Below, piece after piece: positions 1 through 9,703 of a DNA stretch of 54,334 nucleotides; the first letter of the stretch is position 1; each line of letters opens with the position of its first letter. A program made the position numbers and the translations under genes. Source of the DNA: a bacterium (GTDB taxonomy: Bacteria > RBG-13-66-14 > B26-G2 > WVWN01); the NCBI GenBank assembly GCA_035529855.1, contig DATKVX010000063.1, forward strand, positions 1 to 54,334, read 5' to 3'. The notes under the pieces were generated by a model that saw only the letters and a program-made list of their open reading frames with translations, was not told the DNA's origin and searched no databases.

Positions 1-2595
1 CTTTCCCCCGCCATAGCCATCGAGCAGAAGTCCGCCAGCAAGAACCCGCGCTCGACGGTCGCGACCGTTACCGAAATCCACGACTACCTCCGCCTCCTCT
101 TCGCCCGCGCCGGCGACCCCTACTGTTATAAATGCGGCAAACCCATCGCGGCCCAAGCCCCGGAACAAATGGTGGACGAGCTGCTCAAGCTCGCGGTCGG
201 TACGAAACTTTACCTTATGGCGCCGGTCGTGGTAGGCCGCAAGGGCCAACACAAAAACGAATTCGAACGGCTGCGGCGCGAGGGGTTCGCCCGCGTCGTC
301 GTCGACGGCGGCGAGTACGAGTTAGAAGACGACATTAAGTTGGACAAGAACAAGAAGCACACCATCTACGCCGTCGTCGACCGCCTGGTTATGAAGGAGC
401 AACTCGCGAGGCGGCTGGCCGATTCGCTCGAGACCGCGCTCGAGCTCGGCGAAGGCACGGCGCTCGCCAGAGTATTCAACGAAAAGGGGTTCGATGACCG
501 CGTCTTCAGCAAACATTTCGCCTGTCCCGATTGTAATATCTCGTACCCCGAAATAAGCCCGCGGCTGTTTTCGTTCAACAGCCCGTACGGGATGTGCCCG
601 AGCTGCGGCGGCCTGGGCTTCACGCTCGAGGTCGACGAAGAACTCGTCGTGCCGGACGATACGCTGTCCCTCAACGACGGCGCCATCCTTCCTTACCGAC
701 GGGACGGCGACTCCTACATATGGCAATATCTCGAAAACCTGGCCCGGCAATTACGCTTCGACTTGAACGCTCCCTGGCGGGAATTGCCGGAACGGGTCCG
801 CGACGTCCTGCTTTACGGCAGCGAAGGCCGGCGGTTCCGAATACGCTACGAGCGCGACGGCCGCGTCTACCAGTTCGTCCACGAGATAGAAGGCGTCATA
901 CCGCGCTTGAAACGGCTATACCGCGACACGCAATCGGAAGAGGCCCGCGAATTCTATTACGGCCGCTTCTTCCGCAAGGACCCCTGCCCCTCTTGCGACG
1001 GCGCCCGCCTGCGGCCGGAGGCCTTGGCCGTGACCGTGGGCGGCAACAACGTCGCCGACGTATGCGGGCTATCCGTCGCCGGCGCGCTTCGCTTCTTCAA
1101 AGACCTGGAGCTCGCGGGCAACAAGGCCGTCATAGCCAAAGAGATTTTAAAGGAGCTCGTCGCCCGCCTCGGCTTCCTAGCCGACGTCGGCCTGGAATAC
1201 CTCACCCTCGAGCGCGCGGCGCCCACGCTCTCCGGCGGCGAGGCGCAGCGCATCCGCCTCGCGACGCAAGTAGGGTCCGGCCTCGTCGGCGTTACCTACA
1301 TCCTGGACGAACCGACCATCGGCCTCCACAAACGCGACAATGAACGCCTCCTGAAAACGCTGTGCTCCCTGCGCGACCTGGGCAACACCGTCGTCGTCGT
1401 CGAGCACGACGAGCAGACAATACGCGCCGCCGACCACGTAATCGACCTCGGCCCGGGCGCCGGCATTCACGGCGGCCGGGTCGTCGCTTACGGCCCGCCC
1501 GCCCGCATCGAGAAATCGAGGAAGTCGTTAACAGGCCGCTACCTCCGCGGCGACGCGTATATCACGACGCCCGCCGGCCGCCGGCCCGGCAACGGCTCGA
1601 CGCTTACCCTCCGGGGAGCCCGCCACAATAACCTCAAGGATATCGACGTATCTTTCCCGCTCGGCACGTTTATATGCGTCACCGGCGTCTCGGGTTCCGG
1701 TAAATCCTCCCTCATATCCGAGACGTTGTACCGCGTTCTCAAAAGACGCCTCTATCGGTCGCCGGTGCGCCCCGGCGCCTACGACGACGTCGACGGCCTG
1801 GACCACCTCGACAAAGTAATAGAGATCGACCAGCAACCCATAGGCCGAACCCCGCGGTCAAACCCGGCGACTTATACCAAGGTCTTCGACCCCATAAGGC
1901 GGCTTTTCGGCGAGCTCCCGGAATCTCGGGCGCGAGGTTACAAACCGGGCCGGTTCTCGTTCAACGTCCGCGGCGGCCGCTGCGACGCCTGCAACGGCGA
2001 CGGCATCATCAAGGTCGAGATGCATTTCCTGCCGGACGTATACATACCCTGCGAAGTTTGCAAAGGGAAAAGGTACAACCGCGAGACTTTAGAGGTAACT
2101 TATAAGGGCAAGAACATCGCCGACGTCTTGGCGATGACGGTGGAAGAGGCGCTCGCCTTCTTCGACGCGCACCCGAGGATTAAAAAGATATTGCAAACGC
2201 TGTATGACGTGGGCCTCGGCTACGTCGAGCTCGGCCAGCCGGCACCCACCCTCTCGGGCGGCGAGGCCCAACGGGTAAAGCTCAGCCGCGAACTCGCCAA
2301 GCGCGCCACCGGCCGGACCGTTTACTTCCTGGACGAGCCCACCACGGGCCTACATTTCGACGACGTGAAGAAATTGCTCGCGGTTCTGCAGCGGCTGGTC
2401 GACGCCGGCAACACCGTAATCGTCATCGAGCACAACCTCGACGTCGTCAAGAACGCCGACTACGTAATCGACCTGGGCCCCGAGGGCGGCGACGAGGGCG
2501 GCCACCTGGTCGCGGCCGGCACGCCGGAAGAAATCGCCCGCAAAAGGAAATCTTTCACCGGGAAATATTTAAAGAAAGTACTCGCCAAAAAATAA
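1..2595 (+). CDS. uvrA: UvrA, excinuclease ABC subunit A (5' end outside window)
   Basis: UvrA is the DNA-damage sensor of nucleotide excision repair, an ABC-type ATPase that loads UvrB. The frame is open from base 1; the first ATG at 169 is internal because upstream codons already read UvrA sequence (IEQKSASKNPRSTVATVTEI). The first Walker A lies before the window. Visible in order: the first Cys pair (CYKC, about 120-135), a zinc module CPDC...CPSC (about 525-610), ABC signature LSGGEAQRIRLA with ILDEPTIGLH (about 1230-1325), second Walker A GVSGSGKSS (about 1684-1710), second zinc module CDAC...CEVC (about 1981-2060), and second signature LSGGEAQRVKLS with FLDEPTTGLH (about 2250-2350). All key motifs are intact. 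A hairpin terminator overlaps the stop. The other excision gene here, uvrC, lies 33 kb away on the opposite strand. Confidence 0.97.
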   Translation, partial: LSPAIAIEQKSASKNPRSTVATVTEIHDYLRLLFARAGDPYCYKCGKPIAAQAPEQMVDELLKLAVGTKLYLMAPVVVGRKGQHKNEFERLRREGFARVVVDGGEYELEDDIKLDKNKKHTIYAVVDRLVMKEQLARRLADSLETALELGEGTALARVFNEKGFDDRVFSKHFACPDCNISYPEISPRLFSFNSPYGMCPSCGGLGFTLEVDEELVVPDDTLSLNDGAILPYRRDGDSYIWQYLENLARQLRFDLNAPWRELPERVRDVLLYGSEGRRFRIRYERDGRVYQFVHEIEGVIPRLKRLYRDTQSEEAREFYYGRFFRKDPCPSCDGARLRPEALAVTVGGNNVADVCGLSVAGALRFFKDLELAGNKAVIAKEILKELVARLGFLADVGLEYLTLERAAPTLSGGEAQRIRLATQVGSGLVGVTYILDEPTIGLHKRDNERLLKTLCSLRDLGNTVVVVEHDEQTIRAADHVIDLGPGAGIHGGRVVAYGPPARIEKSRKSLTGRYLRGDAYITTPAGRRPGNGSTLTLRGARHNNLKDIDVSFPLGTFICVTGVSGSGKSSLISETLYRVLKRRLYRSPVRPGAYDDVDGLDHLDKVIEIDQQPIGRTPRSNPATYTKVFDPIRRLFGELPESRARGYKPGRFSFNVRGGRCDACNGDGIIKVEMHFLPDVYIPCEVCKGKRYNRETLEVTYKGKNIADVLAMTVEEALAFFDAHPRIKKILQTLYDVGLGYVELGQPAPTLSGGEAQRVKLSRELAKRATGRTVYFLDEPTTGLHFDDVKKLLAVLQRLVDAGNTVIVIEHNLDVVKNADYVIDLGPEGGDEGGHLVAAGTPEEIARKRKSFTGKYLKKVLAKK

Positions 2596-2616
2596 CCGGC
2601 CGACCGGCCGGTTTTT
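2594..2616 (+). terminator. Rho-independent terminator of uvrA
   Basis: A perfect 8-bp stem (AACCGGCC / GGCCGGTT) with loop GACC, followed by a run of five T. The stem begins inside the uvrA stop codon. Confidence 0.85.
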
Positions 2617-2632
2617 CATTAAGTAATCGCCG

Positions 2633-3349
2633 CTACAAATCCGCCGCGGCCTTCGCGACGCCGTCCACCGCAAGCTCGAGCAGTTCCTTCCCGACTCCGG
2701 GCGACGCTAAACTCGGGTCCGAGCCGACCGCGCCTTGAGGGTAATTATCCCGGATGTCGCGCCGGCCAGCCTGCCACGTAATAAGACCCGGTTCGGTCGC
2801 CTTCACCTGCGTCACGTCACCCACGAGCTCCGGCCGTAAATACATTAAAATCGAGACCTCCGCGGGGGTTACGTGGCTCCCCTCCTTAGCGCCGAAGGCC
2901 TCTTCGATGCGTTTGGCGACCTCGGGCGGGTCGTACCAGTTCTGGATTAAAATGCGGGCGCCGTCGTGCTCGTACGCGACCTCGGCGGCGGCGGCCTTGA
3001 GCGTGGGCACATTGCCGCCGTGGCCGTTCACTACGACGACGCGGTTGAACCCCTGCCCTACCAGGAAGCCGAACAAATCGGTTAGGATGTGGAAATAGGA
3101 TGAAGGTTTTAGGCTCGCCGTCCCGGGGAACGCCGCGTGGTGCAGCGACATCCCGTAGCAGAGCGGCGGCGCCACGTAGACGCCGAGCCGTTCCGCCGCG
3201 CGTTCCGCGACGGCCTCGGCGATTATATAATCGATACCCGTCGCTACCGCCGGGCCGTGTTGCTCGACGGACCCGGCGGCCAACAATAAGCGGTCGTCCT
3301 TTTTTAGATAATCCTCGACGTCCGGCCAGAACGCATAATCCAACCGCAT
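2633..3349 (-). CDS. creatininase-family amidohydrolase
   Basis: Metal-dependent amidohydrolase of the creatininase/MftE-like family, probably cytoplasmic; the substrate cannot be told from sequence. It has the family motifs in order: GSVEQHGP at residues 26-33 (metal ligands E29 and H31), D40 in the following helix, NGHGGN at 108-113 (H110), and GSHVTPAEVS at about 157-166 supplying the late Glu. The 238-residue length is normal for the family. The second metal Glu of true creatininase (NGHxEN) is Gly here, so creatininase activity itself is unlikely. The ATG at 3349 is preceded by GGAGAGGA. It lies alone between the terminator of the alpha-2-macroglobulin gene and the convergent uvrA terminator. 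No mycofactocin genes are nearby. Confidence 0.85.
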   Translation of the reverse strand: MRLDYAFWPDVEDYLKKDDRLLLAAGSVEQHGPAVATGIDYIIAEAVAERAAERLGVYVAPPLCYGMSLHHAAFPGTASLKPSSYFHILTDLFGFLVGQGFNRVVVVNGHGGNVPTLKAAAAEVAYEHDGARILIQNWYDPPEVAKRIEEAFGAKEGSHVTPAEVSILMYLRPELVGDVTQVKATEPGLITWQAGRRDIRDNYPQGAVGSDPSLASPGVGKELLELAVDGVAKAAADL

Positions 3350-3444
3350 TATTTCCTCTCCGCCTTCGTACGCGGCTCGCCGCTAGTTTTTCGGCGCGTT
3401 ATTGACCACCGAGCGGATATTAACATATTGGAATGACGTCCCCG

Positions 3445-3474
3445 ATATAAAAGCCGGCTCGAGCGAGCCGGCTT
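3445..3474 (-). terminator. terminator of the alpha-2-macroglobulin gene
   Basis: A 10-bp perfect stem (AAGCCGGCTC / GAGCCGGCTT, 3451-3460 and 3465-3474) with a 4-nt loop. On the minus strand it runs into TTTTATAT. It lies 28 bases after the stop at 3502. Confidence 0.75.
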
Positions 3475-3501
3475 CTTCACTTGTTCGTAACGGATACCCG
3501 C

Positions 3502-6500
3502 CTACTCGAGCGCCTCCAACGCCACGTCGAACGACGCCTCCCGCGAGCTCCCCCAGACCTCCGGCGCGTACATCAACGACGCCCGGGCCGGCAGCGCCAG
3601 GTGTTTGCCGGGTTGTTCCGCGTGGACGACGTACGAGACGGTGTAATCGCCGGGCGAGAGCTCGGTGAAGAAGAACGCCATCTTCTCGTCGCGACGTTCG
3701 CGGTGGGAGTTGCCCCGATACCAATCGTAATAGTAATCGCGCCCCAGCGCGTCCTCGTCCACTTCGAAGCCGGACGCGAAATAGTCCTCGAGGATGACGT
3801 ATTCCATCGGGTTCTCGACGGTAAAGGTTACGTCAACGCGGAACCGGTCGCCGGGGCGAACGATATCCGGTATACCCTCGAGCGCCTCGGTGCCCCCTTT
3901 GGCCAAGCGGTAATACTTCCGGCTCACGACAAAACCCTCGTCCACGGGCGCAATCTCGTCTTCTTGTTTGAAATACGTCAACAACGTCGAATAGTATGCT
4001 TTCCCGACGCCGTCGATTTCGACGCTAACGTCGTTGGTGCCCGGTTTGACGGCGCCGTCCTTGTCCTTGAGGTAGAGGTGCAGTTTGGCCGAAGCTACGT
4101 TCCCCGGAGTGACGGCCAGCGAGCCCACCTCGGCGTCGTTGACGATAACGCGCGCGACGTAGTCGCCCTCGAGTTCCCGCGTCGCCGCCAGGTAATCGCT
4201 CAGCGCGAAGACGACGGCCGCCGTCTCCTGCGTGCTGCGCCAGTAGTTGCCGCGCCGCTTGAGCGACAGCCACCGTACGATGCCCTCCAAGTTCTCGTCG
4301 TCGGTTCCCCGCGTTGCGACGATGGCCCGGAGCGCCGTGGCGGTCGTCTGTATGGGGCTGTCTTGCCAACTATAATGCCATTCGCCGATGCCGGTAAAGT
4401 GAACGAAGCCGCCCTCTTTAACGGCCAACTCGTCGAGGTCCTCGACCACGGTTTGCGCTTCGGCCGTCTTTGCTCTCTTAGCCAACGCGAGCGCCAGCAA
4501 CGAGAGCTCGTAGGGGTCGTAATCGCCGCGTTTCCTAAAGGCGTCGACGAGCTCGGCTTCCCCGTCTTCGCGGCCCGCTTCCGCCAAGACGTACAACATG
4601 TACAGATACGTCGAACGCTCGTCCTTCTTCACGCCGTCCAGTTGGTCCGCCAAGGAATCCAGGCCGCGGCTCAGCACGTCGTCCCGTACGTCGAAGTCGG
4701 CCTCGCGCGCCTTGAGCAGGCCGTAGCACACGTACGCCGTCATGAAGGGGTGGGTCTCGTCTTCGGTCCACCATCCCCAACCGCCGTCGCCGTGTTGGAA
4801 ATTGTACAACCTCTCGACGCCGGCCTTGACCATCTTCGGTAACTCGCCTTCGAGCTCGTCGTTCTCAAGGCCGAGTTTCTGCAGCGTCTGGGCGACGTAT
4901 ACCGTCGGTAAAAAGCGGCTCATCGTCTGCTCGACGCAGCCGTACGGGTAACCCGCCAGGTACGCTAACGCGTCCAGCATCGTCCCGGCCAGCGACGGCG
5001 CGAGCGAGACCTCCAATACCGTCGCCCCCGCTACGGCGTCGTCCGGAACCGTAACCGTTTCCGCGAACGTCGCGTTCTCCGCGCGCGCCGACGCCACGTT
5101 GTACTCCAAGCCGTGCGGCAGTATCGGTACTTTAAGCTCCATCGCGTCGGATTCGACGCGCGTCAACGACGACGCCGTAAACGTCGTTTCGCCGACGCCC
5201 TCGACGAAGCAAGGCCAATCCACCCGGGCCTCGCCGCCGGCCGCCATCGTTACGTATTTCGCCGTCGCGCCCCTAATCTTGATTTCGGGCCCGGCCCGAA
5301 GCTCTACTTTGACGCGCTGCGCCGACGGCAAATAGTTGTGCACTACGCCGGAAATTATAACGTCGTCCCACTGCGTCAGCGTCCGGGGCGTCTCGAGGCG
5401 TACGAGTAGGTTCTTGCGCGCGATTACCTTCTTCGTAGCGGCGCCGACCAGCGTATCCGTCGTTACCGCGCGCGCCGTCGCGCGCCAGGTCGTGAGGCTA
5501 TCGGGTATCGCGAAATCGACCGTCGCTTCGCCGGTCTCGTCGGTCACGAGCTGCGGCCCCCAGAAAGCCGTGTCGGGGAAGTACGCCCGTATCACCGGCT
5601 CGACGTAGCCGTTGCCGTCCTTGGATTTACCCGCCTTCTTCGCCATCGGCGCGCCCCGGGCCGGCGCTTCTTCGAAAGCCAGTTCGTCGATTAACGCGCC
5701 GCCGCCCATCGCCCCCGTCTCGGCGTACCCGTACCCGTACGAAGAGAAGTAGAACGACATATTACTCGAGACGTAGTTGCCGCGGCGGTCGTAGAAGAAT
5801 TGGCGGATGTCCGGGGCCGCCTCGGGCTTGATGGCGTACACGGATTCGTCCGCGACCCCGAGCGACACTTCCGCGACCACCGGCGCGCCGCGCCAATCCG
5901 TCGCCCGAACCGAGAACGTCGCCGGTTCCCGCGGTTTATACGTATCTTTGTCGGGAATTATCTCTACGCTCAAGAAACGGTCCTCGGGCGGTACGACGAC
6001 GTCCCGTTGCGCGCTCGTGAACGAATCGTCCGCGACCATATACGCGTTCAGGTAAACGTTCGGCGCGAAGCTACGTTCTATCGGTATCTCCACCAGCGCG
6101 GTATTGCCCTGGGGCCGTACGACGCGGGCGTGATACAACTCGTCGCCCTCGACCGTCAAAAGCACGCCGCTGCCGGCCTTATCCGTTTGGACCATCGCGA
6201 GCGCGACGTCGCCCGGCGCGTACGATTCCTTGTCCAGCGTTAGCGTTACGCCCGAGCCCGAGTAGTAGGAGTGGTAATAACTCTCGTCGGCGACGTAAAA
6301 GGTCGCCGTATAATCGACGTCGTTACCGGCGTCGTCGAAGGCCGTGGCCTTCACGGTGTAGTAGCCGACCTCGTCGGGGACGAAGCGGTAGCGCCCTTCC
6401 CCGCTCGCACCTATGCCGAGTTCGTCCTTTACCAAGGTCTGCTCGAGCCACCGGCCGTGTTTAGTATTCCCGCTCTCTTCCCACCTTTGGGTCGTAATTT

Positions 6501-8004
6501 CGAACAAGACGTCGGCAGGGTACGGCGTACCGAGGGGGTCGCGGCTCTGGAAGGTTATAACGGCCGCGTCGCCCGGTTCGTAAAAATATTTATCCATATA
6601 AACATTAAGGGCCAACCCCGCTCGCCACACCGGCGCCGTAGCCGACCCCGTAACCTCGCGCCGGCTGGCATCGGTCATCACCGCGTCGACGCGGTAATCG
6701 TAATCGTACGGGAGTTCGGCCTCGACCGCCAACGTTCCGCGGAAATGGCCGTCGTCGTCAAGTTGGCCCGCGCCGTCGGCAACGTACTCCCAGCCGTAAT
6801 AGTCGTAGTAATCGTCGTAGTCGTAATACCAGCTGTAGCGATAGGAGCGCCACCCGTAATAATATTTCGCCCGGCGATAAATAGCGTAATCCACGTCCGC
6901 CCGGGCGACCGGTTCGCCGAAGTAGTACCGCCCGGTAACGTCGAACGTCAATATGTCGCCGGCGAGGTAGTAATCCTTGTGCGTCGTAACCGTCACCTCG
7001 TACTCCGGCTTACGGTATTCCTCGACGTCGAAGTAGGACGAGAATTGCTGGTCGCGGAAACGGGTATTGATATAGTACCGACCCAGCGGCGGCTCCTCGC
7101 CCAGCGTGAACTCGGCCGCGAACGAGCCGAACGCCGACGTCGTCAACTCCGCCTTGAAGGCCGTATCGCCCGACGGCGTGTTGACCTCTACCGTTACCTT
7201 CTCGTCCGGAAGGTTGCGGTACTCCTCCCCCACGTAGTGGCGGAGTATCCCCTTCATACGCACTATCTGATTAGGCCGGTACACGGGCCGGTCGGTATAA
7301 GTGTAACCCTTGTACCGTTCGGGGGAATAATAACCGAAGTACGAGTCGCACGGCGTGACGCCGTTGCCCTTCCGACCGAGGACCAGGAAGCTCGATTCTT
7401 CCTCCGGTAAAACTATCCCGTCCTTGACCGCCAGGCCGTCGGCGTCGGTATACAATTCGTCCGCTACTTTGGGTACCGTGAGTATTTCGACGCCCTCGAG
7501 CGGCTCGCCGGACATACGCTCCGCGGCGTATACCATAAGGGTGTCGTTGTCGGTTTTAACCACCAGCGATATTCTGTTTATAACCACGAGCGCCGCCGAC
7601 ACTTCCCCTCCGGCCGACGCGGTCACGACGTACGCTCCCTCTTCTTTTACGGGCACGTTCACGTCCCGGTAATCCCAGTAGTATCCGCGGTCTAGTTCCT
7701 CTTTCCACGTAGATAGGGGGTCGGAGCCGGCGAAGTCTATCCCCGTAAGGGAATGTAAATCCAGATCGGGATGCTCCGCCGCGGCCTTGAGGTCGAGGGA
7801 GTAGGCCGCCATATCGACCTCATCCACGCCGTGGCTCTGCAGCTCCACGATTACGTCGTCGCCCGGATAATAAATATGGGAAGAAGACAGCCACAGGTGC
7901 CTTTCGTTCTCGGTAACGCGGCAACTCAAGCCCGCGACGACCGTGAATAGGACGACTACGGCCGAGCCGCATCGTACGAATCTCTTTTGCGCTACTCTCG
8001 CCAT
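3502..8004 (-). CDS. alpha-2-macroglobulin-like lipoprotein with thioester motif
   Basis: Bacterial alpha-2-macroglobulins are periplasmic protease traps: cleavage of a bait region triggers covalent capture through a Cys-Gln thioester. This protein has a type II signal peptide (lipobox-like GLSC, Cys28), repeated beta-sandwich (MG-like) domains over about residues 30-750, a Gly/Ala/Lys-rich stretch near 780-800 that could be the bait region, the conserved SLTTWRATARAV segment, and the thioester signature GCVEQ with Cys1023 and Gln1026. An alpha-alpha toroid-like helical part and a C-terminal domain follow, about 1500 residues in total. ATG at 8004 has GAGGTGA eight bases upstream; a GTG at 8016 is an alternative start. 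A Tyr-rich insert lies near residues 380-408. The usual partner, penicillin-binding protein 1C, is not in the window. Confidence 0.92.
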   Translation of the reverse strand: MARVAQKRFVRCGSAVVVLFTVVAGLSCRVTENERHLWLSSSHIYYPGDDVIVELQSHGVDEVDMAAYSLDLKAAAEHPDLDLHSLTGIDFAGSDPLSTWKEELDRGYYWDYRDVNVPVKEEGAYVVTASAGGEVSAALVVINRISLVVKTDNDTLMVYAAERMSGEPLEGVEILTVPKVADELYTDADGLAVKDGIVLPEEESSFLVLGRKGNGVTPCDSYFGYYSPERYKGYTYTDRPVYRPNQIVRMKGILRHYVGEEYRNLPDEKVTVEVNTPSGDTAFKAELTTSAFGSFAAEFTLGEEPPLGRYYINTRFRDQQFSSYFDVEEYRKPEYEVTVTTHKDYYLAGDILTFDVTGRYYFGEPVARADVDYAIYRRAKYYYGWRSYRYSWYYDYDDYYDYYGWEYVADGAGQLDDDGHFRGTLAVEAELPYDYDYRVDAVMTDASRREVTGSATAPVWRAGLALNVYMDKYFYEPGDAAVITFQSRDPLGTPYPADVLFEITTQRWEESGNTKHGRWLEQTLVKDELGIGASGEGRYRFVPDEVGYYTVKATAFDDAGNDVDYTATFYVADESYYHSYYSGSGVTLTLDKESYAPGDVALAMVQTDKAGSGVLLTVEGDELYHARVVRPQGNTALVEIPIERSFAPNVYLNAYMVADDSFTSAQRDVVVPPEDRFLSVEIIPDKDTYKPREPATFSVRATDWRGAPVVAEVSLGVADESVYAIKPEAAPDIRQFFYDRRGNYVSSNMSFYFSSYGYGYAETGAMGGGALIDELAFEEAPARGAPMAKKAGKSKDGNGYVEPVIRAYFPDTAFWGPQLVTDETGEATVDFAIPDSLTTWRATARAVTTDTLVGAATKKVIARKNLLVRLETPRTLTQWDDVIISGVVHNYLPSAQRVKVELRAGPEIKIRGATAKYVTMAAGGEARVDWPCFVEGVGETTFTASSLTRVESDAMELKVPILPHGLEYNVASARAENATFAETVTVPDDAVAGATVLEVSLAPSLAGTMLDALAYLAGYPYGCVEQTMSRFLPTVYVAQTLQKLGLENDELEGELPKMVKAGVERLYNFQHGDGGWGWWTEDETHPFMTAYVCYGLLKAREADFDVRDDVLSRGLDSLADQLDGVKKDERSTYLYMLYVLAEAGREDGEAELVDAFRKRGDYDPYELSLLALALAKRAKTAEAQTVVEDLDELAVKEGGFVHFTGIGEWHYSWQDSPIQTTATALRAIVATRGTDDENLEGIVRWLSLKRRGNYWRSTQETAAVVFALSDYLAATRELEGDYVARVIVNDAEVGSLAVTPGNVASAKLHLYLKDKDGAVKPGTNDVSVEIDGVGKAYYSTLLTYFKQEDEIAPVDEGFVVSRKYYRLAKGGTEALEGIPDIVRPGDRFRVDVTFTVENPMEYVILEDYFASGFEVDEDALGRDYYYDWYRGNSHRERRDEKMAFFFTELSPGDYTVSYVVHAEQPGKHLALPARASLMYAPEVWGSSREASFDVALEALE

Positions 8005-8096
8005 TGCGACGGTCACCTCGCCCGTCCCCCTTCCCTGCTTAGAACGCGGGTTTTCCTATTGGACGGCGACAAGAGGCCACGGGTTTAAACGTCTGC

Positions 8097-9071
8097 TTAC
8101 GTTAATTCAACCTGAGACGAGTCGCCCACGTTAAGAGATGCCGGTCTCCCTTGAGCCGTCGCGCGGTCGCCTATAATGGAGCTTTGGAGGATGAGGTTCT
8201 CGACGGCGGCGTACTCGCTTACGATGCTGTCCCGGACGATGGAATCCTTCACTATGGCGCCGCCCGCTACCGAAACGTTGGGTCCGATTATCGAGTTCTG
8301 GATGGCCGCGCTCTCGTCTATCCACACCGGCGGGATAATTATGGAGCCCGGCCTTTTGGGCACCTCCTCCACCCGCGCCAAAAGGGCCCTGTTAGTCTCG
8401 AGCAGCGCGCCCGGCTCGCCGCAGTCGAACCACCCCTCTATGGGAAAAGTCTCTATCTCGTGGCCGGCGTCGACCATTAACTGGAGGGCGTCGGTGAGTT
8501 GGTACTCGCCCCGCGTCTTGATATCTTCCTCCACGATGCGGTCCAGGCTCTTGACCAACAGCTCGGGGTCGCTCACGTAATAAACGCCCGCTATAGCCAA
8601 CGTGGAAATAGGAGTCTGCGGTTTTTCAACGAGCTTCATCACGCGTTCGCCGTCGAGCACGACGACGCCGAAGCGCCGAGGGTCATCCACGACCCGCACG
8701 CCGATGGCCGAGACGCCCTTTTTCACTATCCTGGCCAGGTCGGCCTGAAAAATAGTATCGCCCAATACGATGAGAACCGGGCCGTCTCCCAAGTAATCAC
8801 GGCTTTCGCGCAGCGCGTGGGCGATGCCGAGCGTCTCCTTTTGGACGACAAAACTAACCGGCTTACGGATTTTCTTCTCGAGGAAAGCACGGAGCTTGTC
8901 GCCGAGGTAGCCTATAATGAAGACGTACTCGTCGGGTTCGACCGAAGAGATTTCGTCCACGATGTATTCGATTATAGTCTTCCCGGCGACGTGTAGCATC
9001 GCCTTCGGGACGGTATAGGTATGAGGGCGGAGGCGGGTACCTTGGCCCGCTACCGGTATAACCGCTTTCAT
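8097..9071 (-). CDS. sugar-1-phosphate nucleotidyltransferase with C-terminal beta-helix
   Basis: Transfers a nucleotidyl group to a sugar 1-phosphate to make an NDP-sugar for glycan synthesis, in the cytoplasm. The N-terminal half has the RmlA/GlmU-type Rossmann motif GQGTRLRPHTYTVPKAM (residues 9-25), with Arg and Lys of the GxGxRxxPxTxxxPK signature, and LGDTIFQADL in the middle. After about residue 245 it carries hexapeptide-like repeats (IIIPPVWIDESAAIQ, IIGPNVSVAGGAIV, DSIVRDSIV) typical of a left-handed beta-helix. The 324-residue length suits the long RmlA / glucose-1-phosphate thymidylyltransferase-like group; the exact base and sugar are uncertain. GGGAGG precedes ATG 9071. It is 35 bases after rdgB in the same operon, and the window holds several glycosyltransferases that could use its product. 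Confidence 0.88.
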   Translation of the reverse strand: MKAVIPVAGQGTRLRPHTYTVPKAMLHVAGKTIIEYIVDEISSVEPDEYVFIIGYLGDKLRAFLEKKIRKPVSFVVQKETLGIAHALRESRDYLGDGPVLIVLGDTIFQADLARIVKKGVSAIGVRVVDDPRRFGVVVLDGERVMKLVEKPQTPISTLAIAGVYYVSDPELLVKSLDRIVEEDIKTRGEYQLTDALQLMVDAGHEIETFPIEGWFDCGEPGALLETNRALLARVEEVPKRPGSIIIPPVWIDESAAIQNSIIGPNVSVAGGAIVKDSIVRDSIVSEYAAVENLILQSSIIGDRATAQGRPASLNVGDSSQVELT

Positions 9072-9106
9072 TGGAACCTCCCTTATTATCGTCGCTTGCC
9101 TGGGAG

Positions 9107-9691
9107 TTATATCTCTTTAAGGTATTTTTTAATTTCTCGGAACGCCCTAGTCCGGTGGCTCATCTCGTTCTTCTCTTCGGGCGCCATTTCGGCGAACGTT
9201 CGTTCGTAACCCGCGGGGATGAACAGCGGGTCGTAACCGAACCCGCCGGTTCCGCGGGGGGCTTCCGCTATCCGCCCCTCGACCTCGCCCCGGGCGAGCC
9301 GTTCGCGGCCGTCGCGGGTTACCAACGCCGCGACGCAAACGAACCGCGCCCCCCTTTCACACGTCGGTATGCCGTCGAGCTCGCGCAACAACTTCTCGTT
9401 ATTGGCTTTCGGGTCGCAGGCGGGCCCCGCGTACCGGCTCGAGCGTACGCCGGGCACTCCGTCCAACGCGTCGACTTCCAACCCCGAATCGTCCGCCAAC
9501 GCCGCGACGCCGGCGGCCGCCGCCACGGCCCGCCCCTTCGCGAGCGCGTTCTGCTCGTACGTCGCGCCCTCCTCGGGCGGCAGCTCCGTTCCCGCCAAAG
9601 CCTCGAACCCCGCGACCTCCGCGGCCGAACCGACGATCGCCGCCACTTCCGCCAATTTGCCGACGTTCCTCGTTGCTAATATGACCCGCAT
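9107..9691 (-). CDS. rdgB: XTP/dITP pyrophosphatase (RdgB/HAM1)
   Basis: House-cleaning enzyme that hydrolyses dITP, XTP and ITP to monophosphates and keeps deaminated purines out of DNA and RNA. Family signatures are complete: LATRNVGKLAEV at the N-terminus (residues 5-16), ADDSGLEVDALDG (66-78, metal and base binding), GTGGFGYDPLF and the C-terminal MSHRTRAF. The 194 residues match the usual length. It starts at ATG 9691, 12 bases after the upstream lipoprotein gene, so it is co-transcribed in the yqhQ-prfA-prmC operon. No strong Shine-Dalgarno is visible, which suggests coupling. Confidence 0.95.
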   Translation of the reverse strand: MRVILATRNVGKLAEVAAIVGSAAEVAGFEALAGTELPPEEGATYEQNALAKGRAVAAAAGVAALADDSGLEVDALDGVPGVRSSRYAGPACDPKANNEKLLRELDGIPTCERGARFVCVAALVTRDGRERLARGEVEGRIAEAPRGTGGFGYDPLFIPAGYERTFAEMAPEEKNEMSHRTRAFREIKKYLKEI

Positions 9692-9703
9692 CGCGAGGAC
9701 GTA

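Noticed and set aside
3481-4842. Long plus-strand open frame (453 codons) opposite the alpha-2-macroglobulin gene
   Set aside because: It is the antisense shadow of a well-supported coding frame in GC-rich DNA; Arg/Val-rich sequence without motifs or start signal.
6271-7410. Plus-strand frame of 379 codons
   Set aside because: Also antisense to the alpha-2-macroglobulin gene; no domain, no Shine-Dalgarno.
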